Source of the DNA: Pseudomonas sp. REP124 | GTDB lineage: Bacteria > Pseudomonadota > Gammaproteobacteria > Pseudomonadales > Pseudomonadaceae | DNA: 64,000 bases | Assembly: GCF_020164475.1 (NCBI RefSeq) | Contig: NZ_JAIQWX010000015.1 | Location: forward strand, 1 to 64,000 | Direction of reading: 5' to 3' | Shown: positions 1 through 9,367 of the stretch, in pieces | Position numbering within the stretch: position 1 is the first letter of the stretch | Layout of the letters: each line of letters opens with the position of its first letter | Notes under the pieces: generated by a model | The model's input: only the letters and a program-made list of their open reading frames with translations | What the model was told of the DNA's origin: nothing | The model's database searches: none | Program-made: the position numbers and the translations under genes

Positions 1-798
1 CCGATCCTGCCCCAGGGCGATACGGTGATCGAAGCGGATGACGAGGTGTTTTTCATCGCCGCCCGCGCCAACATCCGTGCGGTCATGAGTGAAATGCGCC
101 GCCTTGACGAGACCTACAAGCGCATCGTCATCGCCGGTGGCGGACAGATCGGCGAGCGACTGGCCGAGGCCATCGAAAGCCGTTACCAGGTGAAAATCAT
201 CGAGATGAACCCGGCGCGCTGCCGTCATCTCTCCGATCACCTCGACAGCACCGTGGTGCTGCAGGGCAGCGCCTCGGACCGCGACCTGCTGCTGGAAGAG
301 AACATCGCCGACGCGGACATCTTCCTGGCCCTGACCAACGACGACGAAGCCAACATCATGTCCTCGCTCTTGGCCAAGCGCCTGGGCGCGAAGAAGGTGA
401 TGACCATCATCAACAACCCGGCCTACGTCGACCTGATCCAGGGCGGCGATATCGACATCGCCATCAGCCCGCAGCTGGCAACCATCGGCACCCTTTTGGC
501 CCACGTGCGTCGCGGCGACATCGTCAGCGTGCACTCACTGCGCCGGGGCGCGGCGGAAGCCATTGAGGCCATCGCCCACGGTGACGCGAAATCGAGCAAG
601 GTGATCGGCAAGGCCATCGAAAACATCGGCCTGCCGCCGGGCACCACCATCGGTGCGATCATCCGCGATGAAGAAGTGATCATCGCCCACGACGACACGG
701 TGATCCAGACCGGGGACCATGTGATCCTGTTCCTTGTGGATAAAAAGCATATTCGCGATGTGGAAAAGCTGTTCCATGTGGGATTGAGCTTCTTCTGA
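1..798 (+). CDS. trkA: Trk system K+ uptake regulatory protein TrkA (C-terminal part)
   Basis: Peripheral membrane NAD(H)-binding subunit that gates the Trk potassium channel. The reading frame is open from the first base, so the start lies outside the window; 265 residues of a family that is normally about 457 aa are visible. They hold the end of the first RCK_C domain, then a second RCK_N Rossmann fold ([16 protein letters not shown], with the glycine-rich dinucleotide motif) and a second RCK_C domain ending in [15 protein letters not shown]. The two-repeat RCK layout distinguishes TrkA from single-RCK KtrA. A REP-like element follows the stop codon. Confidence 0.95.
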   Translation, partial: PILPQGDTVIEADDEVFFIAARANIRAVMSEMRRLDETYKRIVIAGGGQIGERLAEAIESRYQVKIIEMNPARCRHLSDHLDSTVVLQGSASDRDLLLEENIADADIFLALTNDDEANIMSSLLAKRLGAKKVMTIINNPAYVDLIQGGDIDIAISPQLATIGTLLAHVRRGDIVSVHSLRRGAAEAIEAIAHGDAKSSKVIGKAIENIGLPPGTTIGAIIRDEEVIIAHDDTVIQTGDHVILFLVDKKHIRDVEKLFHVGLSFF

Positions 799-824
799 TC
801 CCGATTTTGCGGTGATTGGGCGAG

Positions 825-852
825 CCTCTTCGCGGGCAAGCCCGCTCCCACA
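825..852. repeat. REP-like palindromic element
   Basis: A short element between trkA and the TPR gene with the core GCGGGCAAGCCCGC followed by TCCCACA. The same core recurs at 43425-43484, 52605-52681 and 62301-62367 in this window. This is the common Pseudomonas REP sequence; here it occurs as a single copy, not as an inverted pair. Confidence 0.75.
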
Positions 853-885
853 GGTTTTGTGAACGCCCCAAACAAGGACCCCACC

Positions 886-1200
886 ATGATCGAATCGCTG
901 GAAAAAATGCTCGCCAAGGGTGTGGATAACCCATTGCTGCGCTTCGGCCTGGGCAAGGGCTATCTGGATCTGGGGGAAAACGCCAAGGCTGTGGAACATT
1001 TGCAGCGCTGCGTCGAGCTCGATCCGAAGTATTCGGCGGCCTGGAAACTGCTGGGAAAGGCCCATCTGGCGCTGGCGGAGCATGACGCCGCGCGCTCGGC
1101 CTGGGAGAAAGGCCTGCAAGCCGCGCAAGCCCATGGCGACAAGCAGGCCGAGAAGGAAATGACTGTGTTCCTGAAGAAACTCGACCGTCAGGCACACTGA
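886..1200 (+). CDS. small tetratricopeptide repeat protein
   Basis: A 104-residue protein made almost entirely of TPR helices: LLRFGLGKGYLDLGENAKAV and AAWKLLGKAHLALAEHDAAR are two successive repeats with the usual small residues at positions 8 and 20. No signal peptide or membrane segment is seen, so it is probably a cytoplasmic protein-interaction module. The ATG at 886 is preferred because AAGGA lies about 8 bases upstream; a GTG at 859 would place the start inside the REP-proximal sequence. A DnaA-box 9-mer lies within the gene at 921-929. It is tail-to-tail with the PilZ gene. The specific partner is unknown. Confidence 0.8.
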   Translation: MIESLEKMLAKGVDNPLLRFGLGKGYLDLGENAKAVEHLQRCVELDPKYSAAWKLLGKAHLALAEHDAARSAWEKGLQAAQAHGDKQAEKEMTVFLKKLDRQAH

Positions 1201-1207
1201 TAGCTGT

Positions 1208-1447
1208 TTAGAGATAACGCAGGCCAATCCCTTCGGCATCCACCTGCACAACCTCCATCTTCACCTGCGGCGCGCCTGTGGGTAAGTCCTGGACCTGCCC
1301 GTAAACAACCGCGCCTCTGGGCAATGCCGCCAAGGCTGGATGCTTGACGTAGACCCCGGTGGTCGAAAGATTTCGCGTCTGGCCCAGGCATTCGCCAAAG
1401 CTCTCGTGACTGATCTTGATGCGAAAGGATTTGCGTTGTTCGGACAT
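1208..1447 (-). CDS. PilZ domain protein
   Basis: A 79-residue protein that is just one PilZ domain, the family that commonly binds cyclic di-GMP. Both binding signatures are present: RKSFR near the N-terminus (RxxxR) and NLSTTG around residues 26-31 ([D/N]xSxxG). The protein is shorter than many PilZ proteins (about 100-120 aa) and has no output domain, so it would act as an adaptor. The position between the lipid A acyltransferase and the trkA/TPR genes matches the single-domain PilZ gene of the same neighbourhood in P. aeruginosa. The 71-base gap to the acyltransferase gene holds two convergent DnaA-box 9-mers. Confidence 0.88.
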   Translation of the reverse strand: MSEQRKSFRIKISHESFGECLGQTRNLSTTGVYVKHPALAALPRGAVVYGQVQDLPTGAPQVKMEVVQVDAEGIGLRYL

Positions 1448-1518
1448 CTATTGCGCCCTTCAGTGAACGGTTGTGGATAACCCCGCCAAAGAATTATCCA
1501 CAGATCATGCCAATCGAC

Positions 1519-2406
1519 TCAGTACCAGCGCTCCTCTCCCGGAGGACGCTTCTTGAAACGCTTCATGCTCCACATGTACTGGCTCGGATACGCCCGCACA
1601 TAACGCTCGACTACCTGGCTCATGGCCGCGCAGGAAGTGGCGGTATCGGTGCTGTACATGGCCTCGGGCGCGGCTTCCAGAATCACTTTGTAGCCCGAAC
1701 CGTCCGGCAGGCGCAGGGCATGCAGGAACACGCCGACCGCCTTATGGCCTGCGAGCATGTTCGGTACGAACTTGCTGGTCAGGGCCTGGGTGGCGAAGAA
1801 CGGCACGAAAATACCGGCGGATTCGGCCGGTTCCGGGTCAGCGGGAATCCCCACTGCACCACCTTTGCGCACTTCCTTGATGACGCTGAGGATACCTTCC
1901 TTGGTGGAGGCCGCCACCTTGTTGCCCAATTGCACCCGCTGCTTCTGCAGCAATTCATCCACAGCCTTGAGCTTGGGCGGACGGTAGAAGATGATCGGTT
2001 TGCACTGGCTGCAATAGAAGTGGTTGAGCACTTCCCAGTTGCCAAGGTGGCTGGTGATGCCGACGACGCCTTTGCCGGAGGCGAGGGCATCCTTCAATAC
2101 GTCGAGGCCTTCGACTTCGCGCACCAGATCGATGGAGCGCTGGGCAGGCCAGATCCAGGCGCAGGCGCTTTCGGTCAGGGATTTGCCGATGTCTTTCAGG
2201 CTCTGGCCGACCAGGCGCTCGCGTTCGGCGGGGTCCATGTCCGGAAAGCACTTGGCGAGGTTGATCCGCACCACATCGCGCGAACGATTAGGGGTTTTCC
2301 ACATCAACCAGCCAATGGCTGAGCCAACGGCCTGCACTGCCCGCCACGGAAGCAGGGCAAACAGCCGCAGAGCGCCTACCAGCAAGGCGCCTTTAAACTT
2401 ATCCAC
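1519..2406 (-). CDS. htrB: lipid A biosynthesis late acyltransferase (HtrB/LpxL family)
   Basis: Inner-membrane enzyme of the LpxL/LpxM (HtrB) family, which adds secondary acyl chains such as laurate to lipid A. The N-terminus has one hydrophobic segment (GALLVGALRLFALLPW). The catalytic HX4E motif is HLGNWE near residue 120, and the second conserved block GIPADPEPAESAGIFVPFF follows. Length, 295 aa, is normal. The start is GTG with AGGAGTG a few bases upstream; the start codon lies within a DnaA-box 9-mer (2399-2407). In P. aeruginosa the gene in this position encodes one of two HtrB-like enzymes; which chain this one adds cannot be told from sequence. Confidence 0.9.
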   Translation of the reverse strand: MDKFKGALLVGALRLFALLPWRAVQAVGSAIGWLMWKTPNRSRDVVRINLAKCFPDMDPAERERLVGQSLKDIGKSLTESACAWIWPAQRSIDLVREVEGLDVLKDALASGKGVVGITSHLGNWEVLNHFYCSQCKPIIFYRPPKLKAVDELLQKQRVQLGNKVAASTKEGILSVIKEVRKGGAVGIPADPEPAESAGIFVPFFATQALTSKFVPNMLAGHKAVGVFLHALRLPDGSGYKVILEAAPEAMYSTDTATSCAAMSQVVERYVRAYPSQYMWSMKRFKKRPPGEERWY

Positions 2407-2446
2407 AGGTCACTCCTGATCTTGTGCTGTGCGCGAGGCGGCTATT

Positions 2447-3004
2447 CTAACCGCCGTTCGCCAGCATCGCGTAGCGGTCGCAATCCTGCGTGTGGTCCAT
2501 GACCATGCCCGAGGCCTGCATCAACGCGTAGCAAATGGTCGGCCCGACGAAAGTGAAGCCGGCCTTTTTCAGGCCCTTGCTCATGTCCACCGCCTCGGGC
2601 GTGACGGCCGGCACTTCGCTGCGATCCTTGAAGTGATTGATCTTCGGCACACCGCCGACGAAGGACCAGAGAAACGCCACCGGGTCCTCCAGCGCCATCC
2701 AGGCCTGAGCATTGCGTCGGGCCGCATTGAGCTTGAGGCGATTGCGGATGATGCCCGGATCGAGCATCAATTCATCGATTTCCGCGTCGCTCATCTGCGC
2801 CACGCGCTGCACATCGAAGCCGAACATCACCTGGCGATAGTGCTCGCGTTTGCGCAGCACGGTGATCCAGGAAAGCCCGGCCTGGAACCCTTCGAGCAAA
2901 AGCAACTCGAACAAACCCTGCGCATCGCGTAGCGGCGTGCCCCACTCCTGATCGTGATAAGCCATGTACAGCGGATCTTCGGAACACCAAAAGCAGCGTG
3001 GCAT
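2447..3004 (-). CDS. tag: DNA-3-methyladenine glycosylase I
   Basis: Base-excision repair enzyme that removes 3-methyladenine from alkylated DNA. The 185-residue protein begins [11 protein letters not shown] and has the Tag zinc snap: Cys4 and a His near residue 17 (MAYHDQEW) paired with the C-terminal HTQDC. The catalytic region [10 protein letters not shown] holds the conserved Glu and Trp. The frame stays open further upstream, but that region overlaps glyQ and lacks family similarity, so the ATG at 3002-3004 is chosen. It is divergent from glyQ, with 81 bases between the two starts. Confidence 0.95.
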   Translation of the reverse strand: MPRCFWCSEDPLYMAYHDQEWGTPLRDAQGLFELLLLEGFQAGLSWITVLRKREHYRQVMFGFDVQRVAQMSDAEIDELMLDPGIIRNRLKLNAARRNAQAWMALEDPVAFLWSFVGGVPKINHFKDRSEVPAVTPEAVDMSKGLKKAGFTFVGPTICYALMQASGMVMDHTQDCDRYAMLANGG

Positions 3005-3085
3005 AAGGCTCCAGGGGGCGTGCGCAGCAACGAATCGGGTATACTCCCGCTCTTTAAATCGCAGCCCAAGAAACAGGTGAATTTC

Positions 3086-4039
3086 GTGAGCCAGCCTACG
3101 CCAGCCGTGCGTACCTTCCAAGACTTGATCCTCGCCCTGCAGCAATACTGGGCCGAGCAAGGTTGTGTGGTACTTCAGCCCTACGATATGGAAGTAGGCG
3201 CCGGCACTTTCCACACCGCTACATTCCTGCGCGCCATCGGCCCGGAAACCTGGAACGCCGCCTACGTGCAGCCAAGCCGCCGCCCGACTGACGGCCGCTA
3301 CGGCGAAAACCCGAACCGTCTGCAGCACTACTACCAGTTCCAGGTGGTCCTGAAGCCGAACCCGGACAATTTCCAGGAACTGTACCTGGGCTCCCTCAAG
3401 CACGTGGGCCTGGACCCATTGGTGCATGACATCCGCTTCGTCGAAGACAACTGGGAATCGCCGACGCTCGGCGCGTGGGGTCTGGGCTGGGAAGTCTGGC
3501 TCAACGGCATGGAAGTGACGCAGTTCACTTACTTCCAGCAAGCCGGCGGCATCGAGTGCTACCCGGTGACCGGCGAGATCACCTACGGCCTGGAACGTCT
3601 GGCCATGTACCTGCAGGGCGTGGATTCGGTCTACGACCTGGTCTGGGCCGACGGTCCGTTCGGCAAGGTGACCTACGGCGACGTGTTCCACCAGAACGAA
3701 GTGGAACAGTCGACCTACAACTTCGAACACGCCAACGTGGAGAAGCTGTTCGAACTGTTCGATTTCTACGAAAGCGAAGCCAAGCGCCTGATCGAACTCG
3801 ACCAGCCGCTACCGTTGCCGAGCTACGAAATGGTGTTGAAGGCCTCCCATACCTTCAACCTGCTGGATGCGCGCCGGGCGATTTCCGTGACTGCGCGTCA
3901 GCAATACATCCTGCGTGTTCGCACCCTGGCGCGTTCCGTTGCGCAAGCCTACCTGCTGGCGCGCGCCAAGCTGGGCTTCCCGATGGCGACCCCGGACCTG
4001 CGTGACGAAGTACTGGCCAAGCTGGAGGCTGCACAATGA
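3086..4039 (+). CDS. glyQ: glycyl-tRNA synthetase alpha subunit
   Basis: Catalytic alpha subunit of the alpha2-beta2 bacterial glycyl-tRNA synthetase, which charges tRNA-Gly in the cytoplasm. The 317-residue protein shows the class II core: [20 protein letters not shown], then [20 protein letters not shown] (motif 2 region) and [20 protein letters not shown] (motif 3 region). The start is GTG at 3086 (product MSQPTPAV), the family's usual N-terminus. The stop overlaps the glyS start by four bases (ATGA), so the two subunits are translationally coupled. Confidence 0.97.
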   Translation: MSQPTPAVRTFQDLILALQQYWAEQGCVVLQPYDMEVGAGTFHTATFLRAIGPETWNAAYVQPSRRPTDGRYGENPNRLQHYYQFQVVLKPNPDNFQELYLGSLKHVGLDPLVHDIRFVEDNWESPTLGAWGLGWEVWLNGMEVTQFTYFQQAGGIECYPVTGEITYGLERLAMYLQGVDSVYDLVWADGPFGKVTYGDVFHQNEVEQSTYNFEHANVEKLFELFDFYESEAKRLIELDQPLPLPSYEMVLKASHTFNLLDARRAISVTARQQYILRVRTLARSVAQAYLLARAKLGFPMATPDLRDEVLAKLEAAQ

Positions 4040-6090
4040 GTGCTCAAGATTTCCTGGTTGAACTGGGCACCGAAGAACTGCCACCCAAAGCCCTCAATAC
4101 CCTGGCCGAAGCGTTCCTGGCCGGTATCGACAAAGGCTTGCAGGCCGCCGGCCTGAACTACGAGACCAAGACCGTCTACGCCGCGCCACGTCGTCTGGCG
4201 GTGCTGATCACCTCGCTGGCCACCCAGCAGCCTGATCGCAGCATCAACCTCGACGGTCCGCCACGCCAGGCCGCGTTCGATGCCGACGGCAACCCGACCC
4301 AGGCCGCCCTGGGCTTTGCCAAGAAGTGCGGCGTCGAGCTGAGCGAAATCGACCAGAGCGGTCCGAAACTGCGCTACAGCCAGAACATCGCCGGCAAGCC
4401 GACCGCGAGCCTGCTGCCGACCATCGTCGAAGACTCGCTGAACGACCTGCCGATTCCCAAGCGCATGCGCTGGGGCGCGCGCAAGGAAGAATTCGTTCGT
4501 CCAACCCAATGGCTGGTGATGCTGCTCGGTGACCAGGTCATCGACTGCACCATTCTTGCCCAGAAGGCCGGTCGCGACTCCCGTGGCCACCGCTTCCACC
4601 ACCCGGAAAAGGTCAGCATCGGTTCGCCGTCCAGCTACCTGGCCGACCTGCGCAGCGCCTACGTGCTGGCCGACGCCAACGAGCGTCGCGACATCATCAG
4701 CAAGCGCACCGAAGAGCTGGCGACCCGCCAGGAAGGCACCGCCATCGTGCCGCAGGATTTGCTCGATGAAGTGACCGCGCTGGTCGAGTGGCCTGTGCCG
4801 CTGGTGTGCTCGTTCGAAGAGCGCTTCCTCGATGTGCCGCAAGAAGCCCTGATCACCACCATGCAGGACAACCAGAAGTACTTCTGCCTGCTGGATGTCG
4901 ACGGCAAGTTGCTGCCACGCTTCATCACCGTGGCCAACATCGAGAGCAAGGACCCGCAGCAGATCATCGCCGGTAACGAGAAAGTGGTTCGCCCACGTCT
5001 GACCGACGCCGAGTTCTTCTTCAAGCAGGACAAGAAGCAGAAGCTGGAAGACTTCAACCAGCGCCTGCAGAACGTGGTGTTCCAGGAAAAACTCGGCAGC
5101 GTCTATGACAAGGCCGAGCGCGTTTCCAAGCTCGCTGCCTATATCGCCGCGCGCATCGGCGGCAACGCTTCGTGGGCCGCGCGTGCCGGCCTGCTGTCCA
5201 AGTGCGACCTGGCGACCGAAATGGTCGGCGAGTTCCCGGAGATGCAAGGTGTCGCCGGCTACTACTACGCCCTCAACGACGGCGAGCCGGAAGACGTCGC
5301 CCTGGCCCTGAACGAGCAGTACATGCCGCGCGGTGCCGGCGCTGAACTGCCAAGCACCCTGACCGGTGCGGCCGTGGCCATCGCCGACAAGCTCGATACC
5401 CTGGTGGGTATCTTCGGCATCGGCATGCTGCCAACCGGCAGCAAGGATCCGTATGCCCTGCGCCGTGCCGCACTGGGCGTGCTGCGCATCCTGATCGAGA
5501 AGCAACTGGATCTGGACCTGAACGACGCCGTGGCCTTCGCCGTGAATGCGTTCGGTGCCAAGGTCAAGGCAGCCGGTCTGAACGAGGCGGTGCTGGAGTT
5601 CATCTTCGATCGTCTGCGTGCCCGTTACGAAGACGAAGGCGTCGACGTTGCCACTTACCTGTCGGTTCGCGCCCTGAAGCCGGGTTCTGCCCTGGACTTC
5701 GACCAGCGCGTTCAAGCGGTGCAAGCGTTCCGCAAGTTGCCGGAAGCCGCTGCACTGGCCGCCGTGAACAAGCGCGTATCGAACCTGCTGAGCAAGGTTG
5801 AAGGCTCCGTACCGACCGTGGTGGAAGCCAAGTACTTCGACAACGCCAACGAGTTCTCCCTGTACTCGGCGATTCAGCAGGCGGACCAGGCGGTTCAGCC
5901 GATGGCCGCTTCGCGTCAGTACAGCGAGTCCCTGGCTCGTCTGGCTGCCCTGCGCGAGCCGGTGGATGCGTTCTTCGAAGCGGTGATGGTCAACGCGGAA
6001 GATGCCAATGTCCGCGCCAACCGTTATGCCTTGCTGGCGCGCCTGCGTGGCCTGTTCCTCGGCGTCGCCGACATTTCGTTGCTGGGGTAA
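4036..6090 (+). CDS. glyS: glycyl-tRNA synthetase beta subunit
   Basis: Beta subunit of the tetrameric glycyl-tRNA synthetase; it binds the tRNA and is required for charging. The 684-residue protein begins [20 protein letters not shown], the family signature, contains the central HD-like region ([20 protein letters not shown] precedes it) and ends in an anticodon-binding DALR-type helical domain. It overlaps glyQ by four bases and is followed after six bases by gmhB, suggesting one transcript. Confidence 0.97.
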   Translation: MSAQDFLVELGTEELPPKALNTLAEAFLAGIDKGLQAAGLNYETKTVYAAPRRLAVLITSLATQQPDRSINLDGPPRQAAFDADGNPTQAALGFAKKCGVELSEIDQSGPKLRYSQNIAGKPTASLLPTIVEDSLNDLPIPKRMRWGARKEEFVRPTQWLVMLLGDQVIDCTILAQKAGRDSRGHRFHHPEKVSIGSPSSYLADLRSAYVLADANERRDIISKRTEELATRQEGTAIVPQDLLDEVTALVEWPVPLVCSFEERFLDVPQEALITTMQDNQKYFCLLDVDGKLLPRFITVANIESKDPQQIIAGNEKVVRPRLTDAEFFFKQDKKQKLEDFNQRLQNVVFQEKLGSVYDKAERVSKLAAYIAARIGGNASWAARAGLLSKCDLATEMVGEFPEMQGVAGYYYALNDGEPEDVALALNEQYMPRGAGAELPSTLTGAAVAIADKLDTLVGIFGIGMLPTGSKDPYALRRAALGVLRILIEKQLDLDLNDAVAFAVNAFGAKVKAAGLNEAVLEFIFDRLRARYEDEGVDVATYLSVRALKPGSALDFDQRVQAVQAFRKLPEAAALAAVNKRVSNLLSKVEGSVPTVVEAKYFDNANEFSLYSAIQQADQAVQPMAASRQYSESLARLAALREPVDAFFEAVMVNAEDANVRANRYALLARLRGLFLGVADISLLG

Positions 6091-6096
6091 GACTGT

Positions 6097-6630
6097 TTGA
6101 AACTGCTGATTCTCGATCGGGACGGAGTGATCAATTACGACTCCGACGCTTACATCAAATCGGTGGAGGAGTGGATTCCACTTCCCGGTTCGATCGAAGC
6201 CATCGCGCAGTTGAGCAAGGCCGGCTGGACGGTAGCAGTCGCTACCAACCAGTCGGGCATCGCTCGCGGCTATTACGACATCGCGACCCTGGATGCCATG
6301 CACGAGCGCTTGCGCTCGCTGGTGGCTGAGCAGGGTGGCGAGGTCGGGCTGATCGTCTACTGCCCGCACGGGCCGGACGATGGCTGCGATTGCCGCAAGC
6401 CAAAACCCGGGATGTTGAAAAACATCGCCGCACATTACAACGTATCGCTGACCAATCTCTGGTTCGTCGGCGATAGTATCGGTGACCTGGAAGCCGCCAA
6501 AGCCGTCGATTCTCAGCCAGTTTTGGTAAAGACCGGGAAAGGCGAAAAGACTTTGGGCAAGACCCTACCGGTAGGCACCTTGATTTTCGACGATCTGGCG
6601 GCGATTGCCGCAGAACTTATCCTCAATTAA
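6097..6630 (+). CDS. gmhB: D-glycero-beta-D-manno-heptose 1,7-bisphosphate 7-phosphatase
   Basis: HAD-family phosphatase of the ADP-heptose pathway that supplies the lipopolysaccharide inner core. Of 177 residues, the N-terminus MKLLILDRDGVIN carries the HAD DxD catalytic pair (Asp7, Asp9), and CPHGPDDGCDCRKPKPG is the zinc-binding insertion typical of GmhB. FVGDSIGDLEAA is the conserved acidic motif near the C-terminus. Translation appears to start at TTG six bases after the glyS stop; no better in-frame start is present. It lies between glyS and the HdtS-like acyltransferase, as in P. aeruginosa. Confidence 0.92.
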   Translation: MKLLILDRDGVINYDSDAYIKSVEEWIPLPGSIEAIAQLSKAGWTVAVATNQSGIARGYYDIATLDAMHERLRSLVAEQGGEVGLIVYCPHGPDDGCDCRKPKPGMLKNIAAHYNVSLTNLWFVGDSIGDLEAAKAVDSQPVLVKTGKGEKTLGKTLPVGTLIFDDLAAIAAELILN

Positions 6631-6708
6631 AGCGCTTTCGACATCCTGACAAGGAATGTTCGGGAGTGCGCTTTCAGTCGGGCAATGCCCGTAACGGTAA
6701 ACGTCGCC

Positions 6709-7488
6709 ATGTCGATACTGCAGGCCATCAGAATTTTCCTCTTTTACCTGCTGCTGGGCACCAGCTCCCTGCTGTGGTGCAGCCTTAGCTTTTTTATCGC
6801 GCCCTTTCTGCCGTTCAAGGCGCGTTATCGCTTCATCAACGTTTACTGGTGCCGCTGCGCCTTGTGGTTGAGCAAGGTGTTCCTCGGCATCCATTACGAA
6901 ATCAAGGGCGCCGAGAACGTGCCAGAGCGGCCCTGCGTGATCGTGTCGAATCACCAGAGCACCTGGGAAACGTTCTTTCTGTCGGCCTATTTTTCGCCGT
7001 TGAGCCAGGTACTCAAGCGCGAGCTGCTGTACGTACCGTTCTTCGGCTGGGCGATGGCCATGCTGCGACCGATCGCCATCGATCGTGACAACCCGAAAGC
7101 CGCGCTCAAGCAAGTCGCGTCCAAGGGCGACGAGCTGCTCAAGGACAACGTCTGGGTACTGATTTTCCCGGAAGGCACCCGCGTTCCTTACGGCACCGTT
7201 GGCAAGTTCTCGCGCAGCGGATCTGCGCTGGCGGTGAATGCCGAACTGCCTGTATTGCCCGTCGCCCACAACGCCGGCAAGTTCTGGCCCAAAACCGGTT
7301 GGGCCAAGAAGCAGGGCGTGATTACCGTGGTCATCGGCGCACCGATGTATGCCGAGGGCAGCGGACCTCGGGCCATCGCCGATCTGAACGATCGCGTGCA
7401 GGCCTGGAACGAGCAAACCCAGCGGGAAATGGGCTCGCTGCCACCGGCTCCGCAGGCTCCGACCGCCAGTGATCAGGTGGCCGTCTGA
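6709..7488 (+). CDS. hdtS: lysophosphatidic acid acyltransferase, HdtS/LptA type
   Basis: PlsC-family membrane enzyme that acylates lysophosphatidic acid. In P. fluorescens F113 the gene in this position, hdtS, was also reported to direct acyl-homoserine lactone synthesis, while the P. aeruginosa orthologue lptA behaves as an acyltransferase. The protein (259 aa from the ATG at 6709) has an N-terminal membrane segment (FLFYLLLGTSSLLWCSLSFF), the acyltransferase motif NHQSTWE (HX4E instead of the commoner HX4D), and FPEGTR. An in-frame ATG at 6685 is an alternative start; neither has a strong ribosome binding site. The Ala/Pro/Gln-rich tail is not conserved in character. Confidence 0.88.
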   Translation: MSILQAIRIFLFYLLLGTSSLLWCSLSFFIAPFLPFKARYRFINVYWCRCALWLSKVFLGIHYEIKGAENVPERPCVIVSNHQSTWETFFLSAYFSPLSQVLKRELLYVPFFGWAMAMLRPIAIDRDNPKAALKQVASKGDELLKDNVWVLIFPEGTRVPYGTVGKFSRSGSALAVNAELPVLPVAHNAGKFWPKTGWAKKQGVITVVIGAPMYAEGSGPRAIADLNDRVQAWNEQTQREMGSLPPAPQAPTASDQVAV

Positions 7489-7617
7489 GTTTCTGTGGAT
7501 AACCTGTGTACCAATTTATTGACAGGTTTCCAATTTCGATTCTAAACGCATGATTTATTTAGATATTTTTTAAAGCTCTAAAATCTGGAAAAACGTGCAT
7601 AAGTTTTTTTCGGGCGC

Positions 7618-7648
7618 AAAAAAACCGGCTGATATAGCCGGTTTTTTT
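7618..7648. terminator. bidirectional rho-independent terminator
   Basis: Hairpin with arms CCGGCT and AGCCGG around a five-base loop, flanked by an A-run on the left and a T-run on the right. It can stop both the rightward glyS-gmhB-hdtS transcript and the leftward histidine kinase transcript. Confidence 0.85.
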
Positions 7649-7668
7649 ATGCCCGCGAACAGGCTGTT

Positions 7669-9231
7669 TCACTCTTCGTACAAAGGGAACTGCAGACTGA
7701 AGCAGGTCCCCTCTCCGAGCACGCTGCGGCAGTCGATCCGTCCCCCATGGCGGTCCACCACGGCCTTGACCATCGACAGGCCAAGACCCACACCATCAAT
7801 CCCTTGGGCCGAGGAAAACCGCCGGTACTGGCTGAACAAATCAGGCAGCTCCTGGGTGGCAATGCCCTTGCCTTGATCGATTAGTTCGCAGGTGAGCCAA
7901 CCGTTACTGCGGCTGACCTGCAGACTCACGCGGGTTCCGCTGGCGCTGTACTTGATCGCGTTCTCCAGCAGGTTGAACATCGCCCGGGTCAGCAGCGCCT
8001 GATCGGCCATGATCAGGCTTTCCTGGGCCTGCTCATCGATCTGCTGGTCCAGTTCGATCTCTTTCTGCTGCGCGATGGGCAAGGCCTGGTCGAACACATC
8101 CAGTACCACCATTGCAAAGAGGCTCGGCTGAAACACATAGGCGTCGGATTCGGCCTTGGCTAGCTGGACGAAGCCGTCAGTCAAATTCAACGCCCGGCGC
8201 ACCTGCAACTCGATCTGATCGAACAATTGCGCATCGCCCCCGACCTGATGCCGATGCACATCGAGCAGGGCGAGGATGGCCGAATGTGGCGCTCGCAGGT
8301 CATGGGACAGGAACCGCAGCATCACGCTGCGCTGTTCCTCCGCTTCGCGCTCGACGCTCAGGTCCGTCAGACTCAACAGCCAACCGACCGGTGTTTCACC
8401 GCCCACAGGCAGCAGCGGCGCACGTTCCAGACGCAGGCTGCGCTCCTTGATATCGCGAAATTCCAGCATCGGTAATTCGGACAACAGCGCAGGCGTGCTT
8501 TGAGCCAATGCCGGATAGCCCAGTTGCTTCAACTGCTCGAGTACGTCATCGCCCACCAGTTCAGCGCTGAACAACGCGCGAGCCTTGCGGTTGCCCAGCA
8601 GGATTTGTCCCTTGGGGTCGCTGATCAACGTGGCAACGGGCAGATGCTCCAGGCCATCGGCAATGAAACGCCGGGCATCGCGTGTGCGGCTGATGGCTTG
8701 TTCCAGGGCGATGACCTGGCCGCGCAGGCGGTCGCCGGTGGGGAAGTGCGAGCGACGGCGCTCGGGGAAGACTTTCGGTTCGCTGTCGAGTCTCGCCAGC
8801 TCCCAGCCGAAATAGGTCAGCACCACGCTCAGGCGCCGCCAGTTCCAGATCAGGTAGCCGAACAACATTCCCAGAACGCTGGGGGTCGGTGACCACCAGT
8901 AGCGCTGCTCCGCCAAGCCGGCACTGGTCAAAAACGCGCAGCCCATGCCGGCCAACATCACCCAGAGCGCCAGGCGAGGCAACCACAGCAGCAATCCCAA
9001 AACAGAGATCAGCAGGCCGAAGGACAGAAAAGCGCCGAGGGCAGGAGTGGCATCGTGCAGGTTCATCTGCGTGCGATAAGAAAGCAGGGCAGTCAGCGGC
9101 AACAGCACCACGCTTATCCACAGCCATTCACGGACCATTTTCCTGAACAGCCGCTGGACTTGGGTCGGCTCCCGGCTTTCCCGACGACGCTCTTTCATCT
9201 TGAATACCCGGTCGCGAGAGAAATCGTTCAT
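7669..9231 (-). CDS. membrane sensor histidine kinase
   Basis: A 520-residue kinase. The N-terminal part has about four hydrophobic segments (EWLWISVVLLPLTALLSY; ALGAFLSFGLLISVLGLLLW; ALWVMLAGMGCAFLTSAGLA; SVLGMLFGYLIW), then a PAS-like region (GLEHLPVATLISDPKGQILL), the H-box FLSHDLRAPHSAIL with the phospho-acceptor His, the N-box NLLENAIKYS, and G-boxes DQGKGI and GVGLGLSMVK. The layout resembles the C-terminal part of CHASE2 kinases, but no extracellular CHASE2 domain is present. The start is uncertain: ATG at 9231 is used; ATG at 9198 and at 9264 are alternatives. It is divergent from the response regulator gene, the likely partner. Confidence 0.85.
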   Translation of the reverse strand: MNDFSRDRVFKMKERRRESREPTQVQRLFRKMVREWLWISVVLLPLTALLSYRTQMNLHDATPALGAFLSFGLLISVLGLLLWLPRLALWVMLAGMGCAFLTSAGLAEQRYWWSPTPSVLGMLFGYLIWNWRRLSVVLTYFGWELARLDSEPKVFPERRRSHFPTGDRLRGQVIALEQAISRTRDARRFIADGLEHLPVATLISDPKGQILLGNRKARALFSAELVGDDVLEQLKQLGYPALAQSTPALLSELPMLEFRDIKERSLRLERAPLLPVGGETPVGWLLSLTDLSVEREAEEQRSVMLRFLSHDLRAPHSAILALLDVHRHQVGGDAQLFDQIELQVRRALNLTDGFVQLAKAESDAYVFQPSLFAMVVLDVFDQALPIAQQKEIELDQQIDEQAQESLIMADQALLTRAMFNLLENAIKYSASGTRVSLQVSRSNGWLTCELIDQGKGIATQELPDLFSQYRRFSSAQGIDGVGLGLSMVKAVVDRHGGRIDCRSVLGEGTCFSLQFPLYEE

Positions 9232-9367
9232 GGGGCACAGGTCTGGATGGATGACTGAAATCATAGCGGACGTCGACCAGCGGCGTGCTTCTTACTTTCA
9301 CTCCGCCACTCGAGAAGCTATCGTCCTTTCATTGTGGAGTGTATTCAGAGCCAAGGAATCACCGCCC

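Noticed and set aside
2447..3730. Longer 427-codon version of tag
   Set aside because: The extra N-terminal part is antisense to glyQ and lacks similarity; the Tag zinc-snap Cys4 fixes the start at 3004.
3949..6435. 828-codon open frame on the minus strand opposite glyS
   Set aside because: Antisense shadow of glyS and gmhB; no recognisable content.
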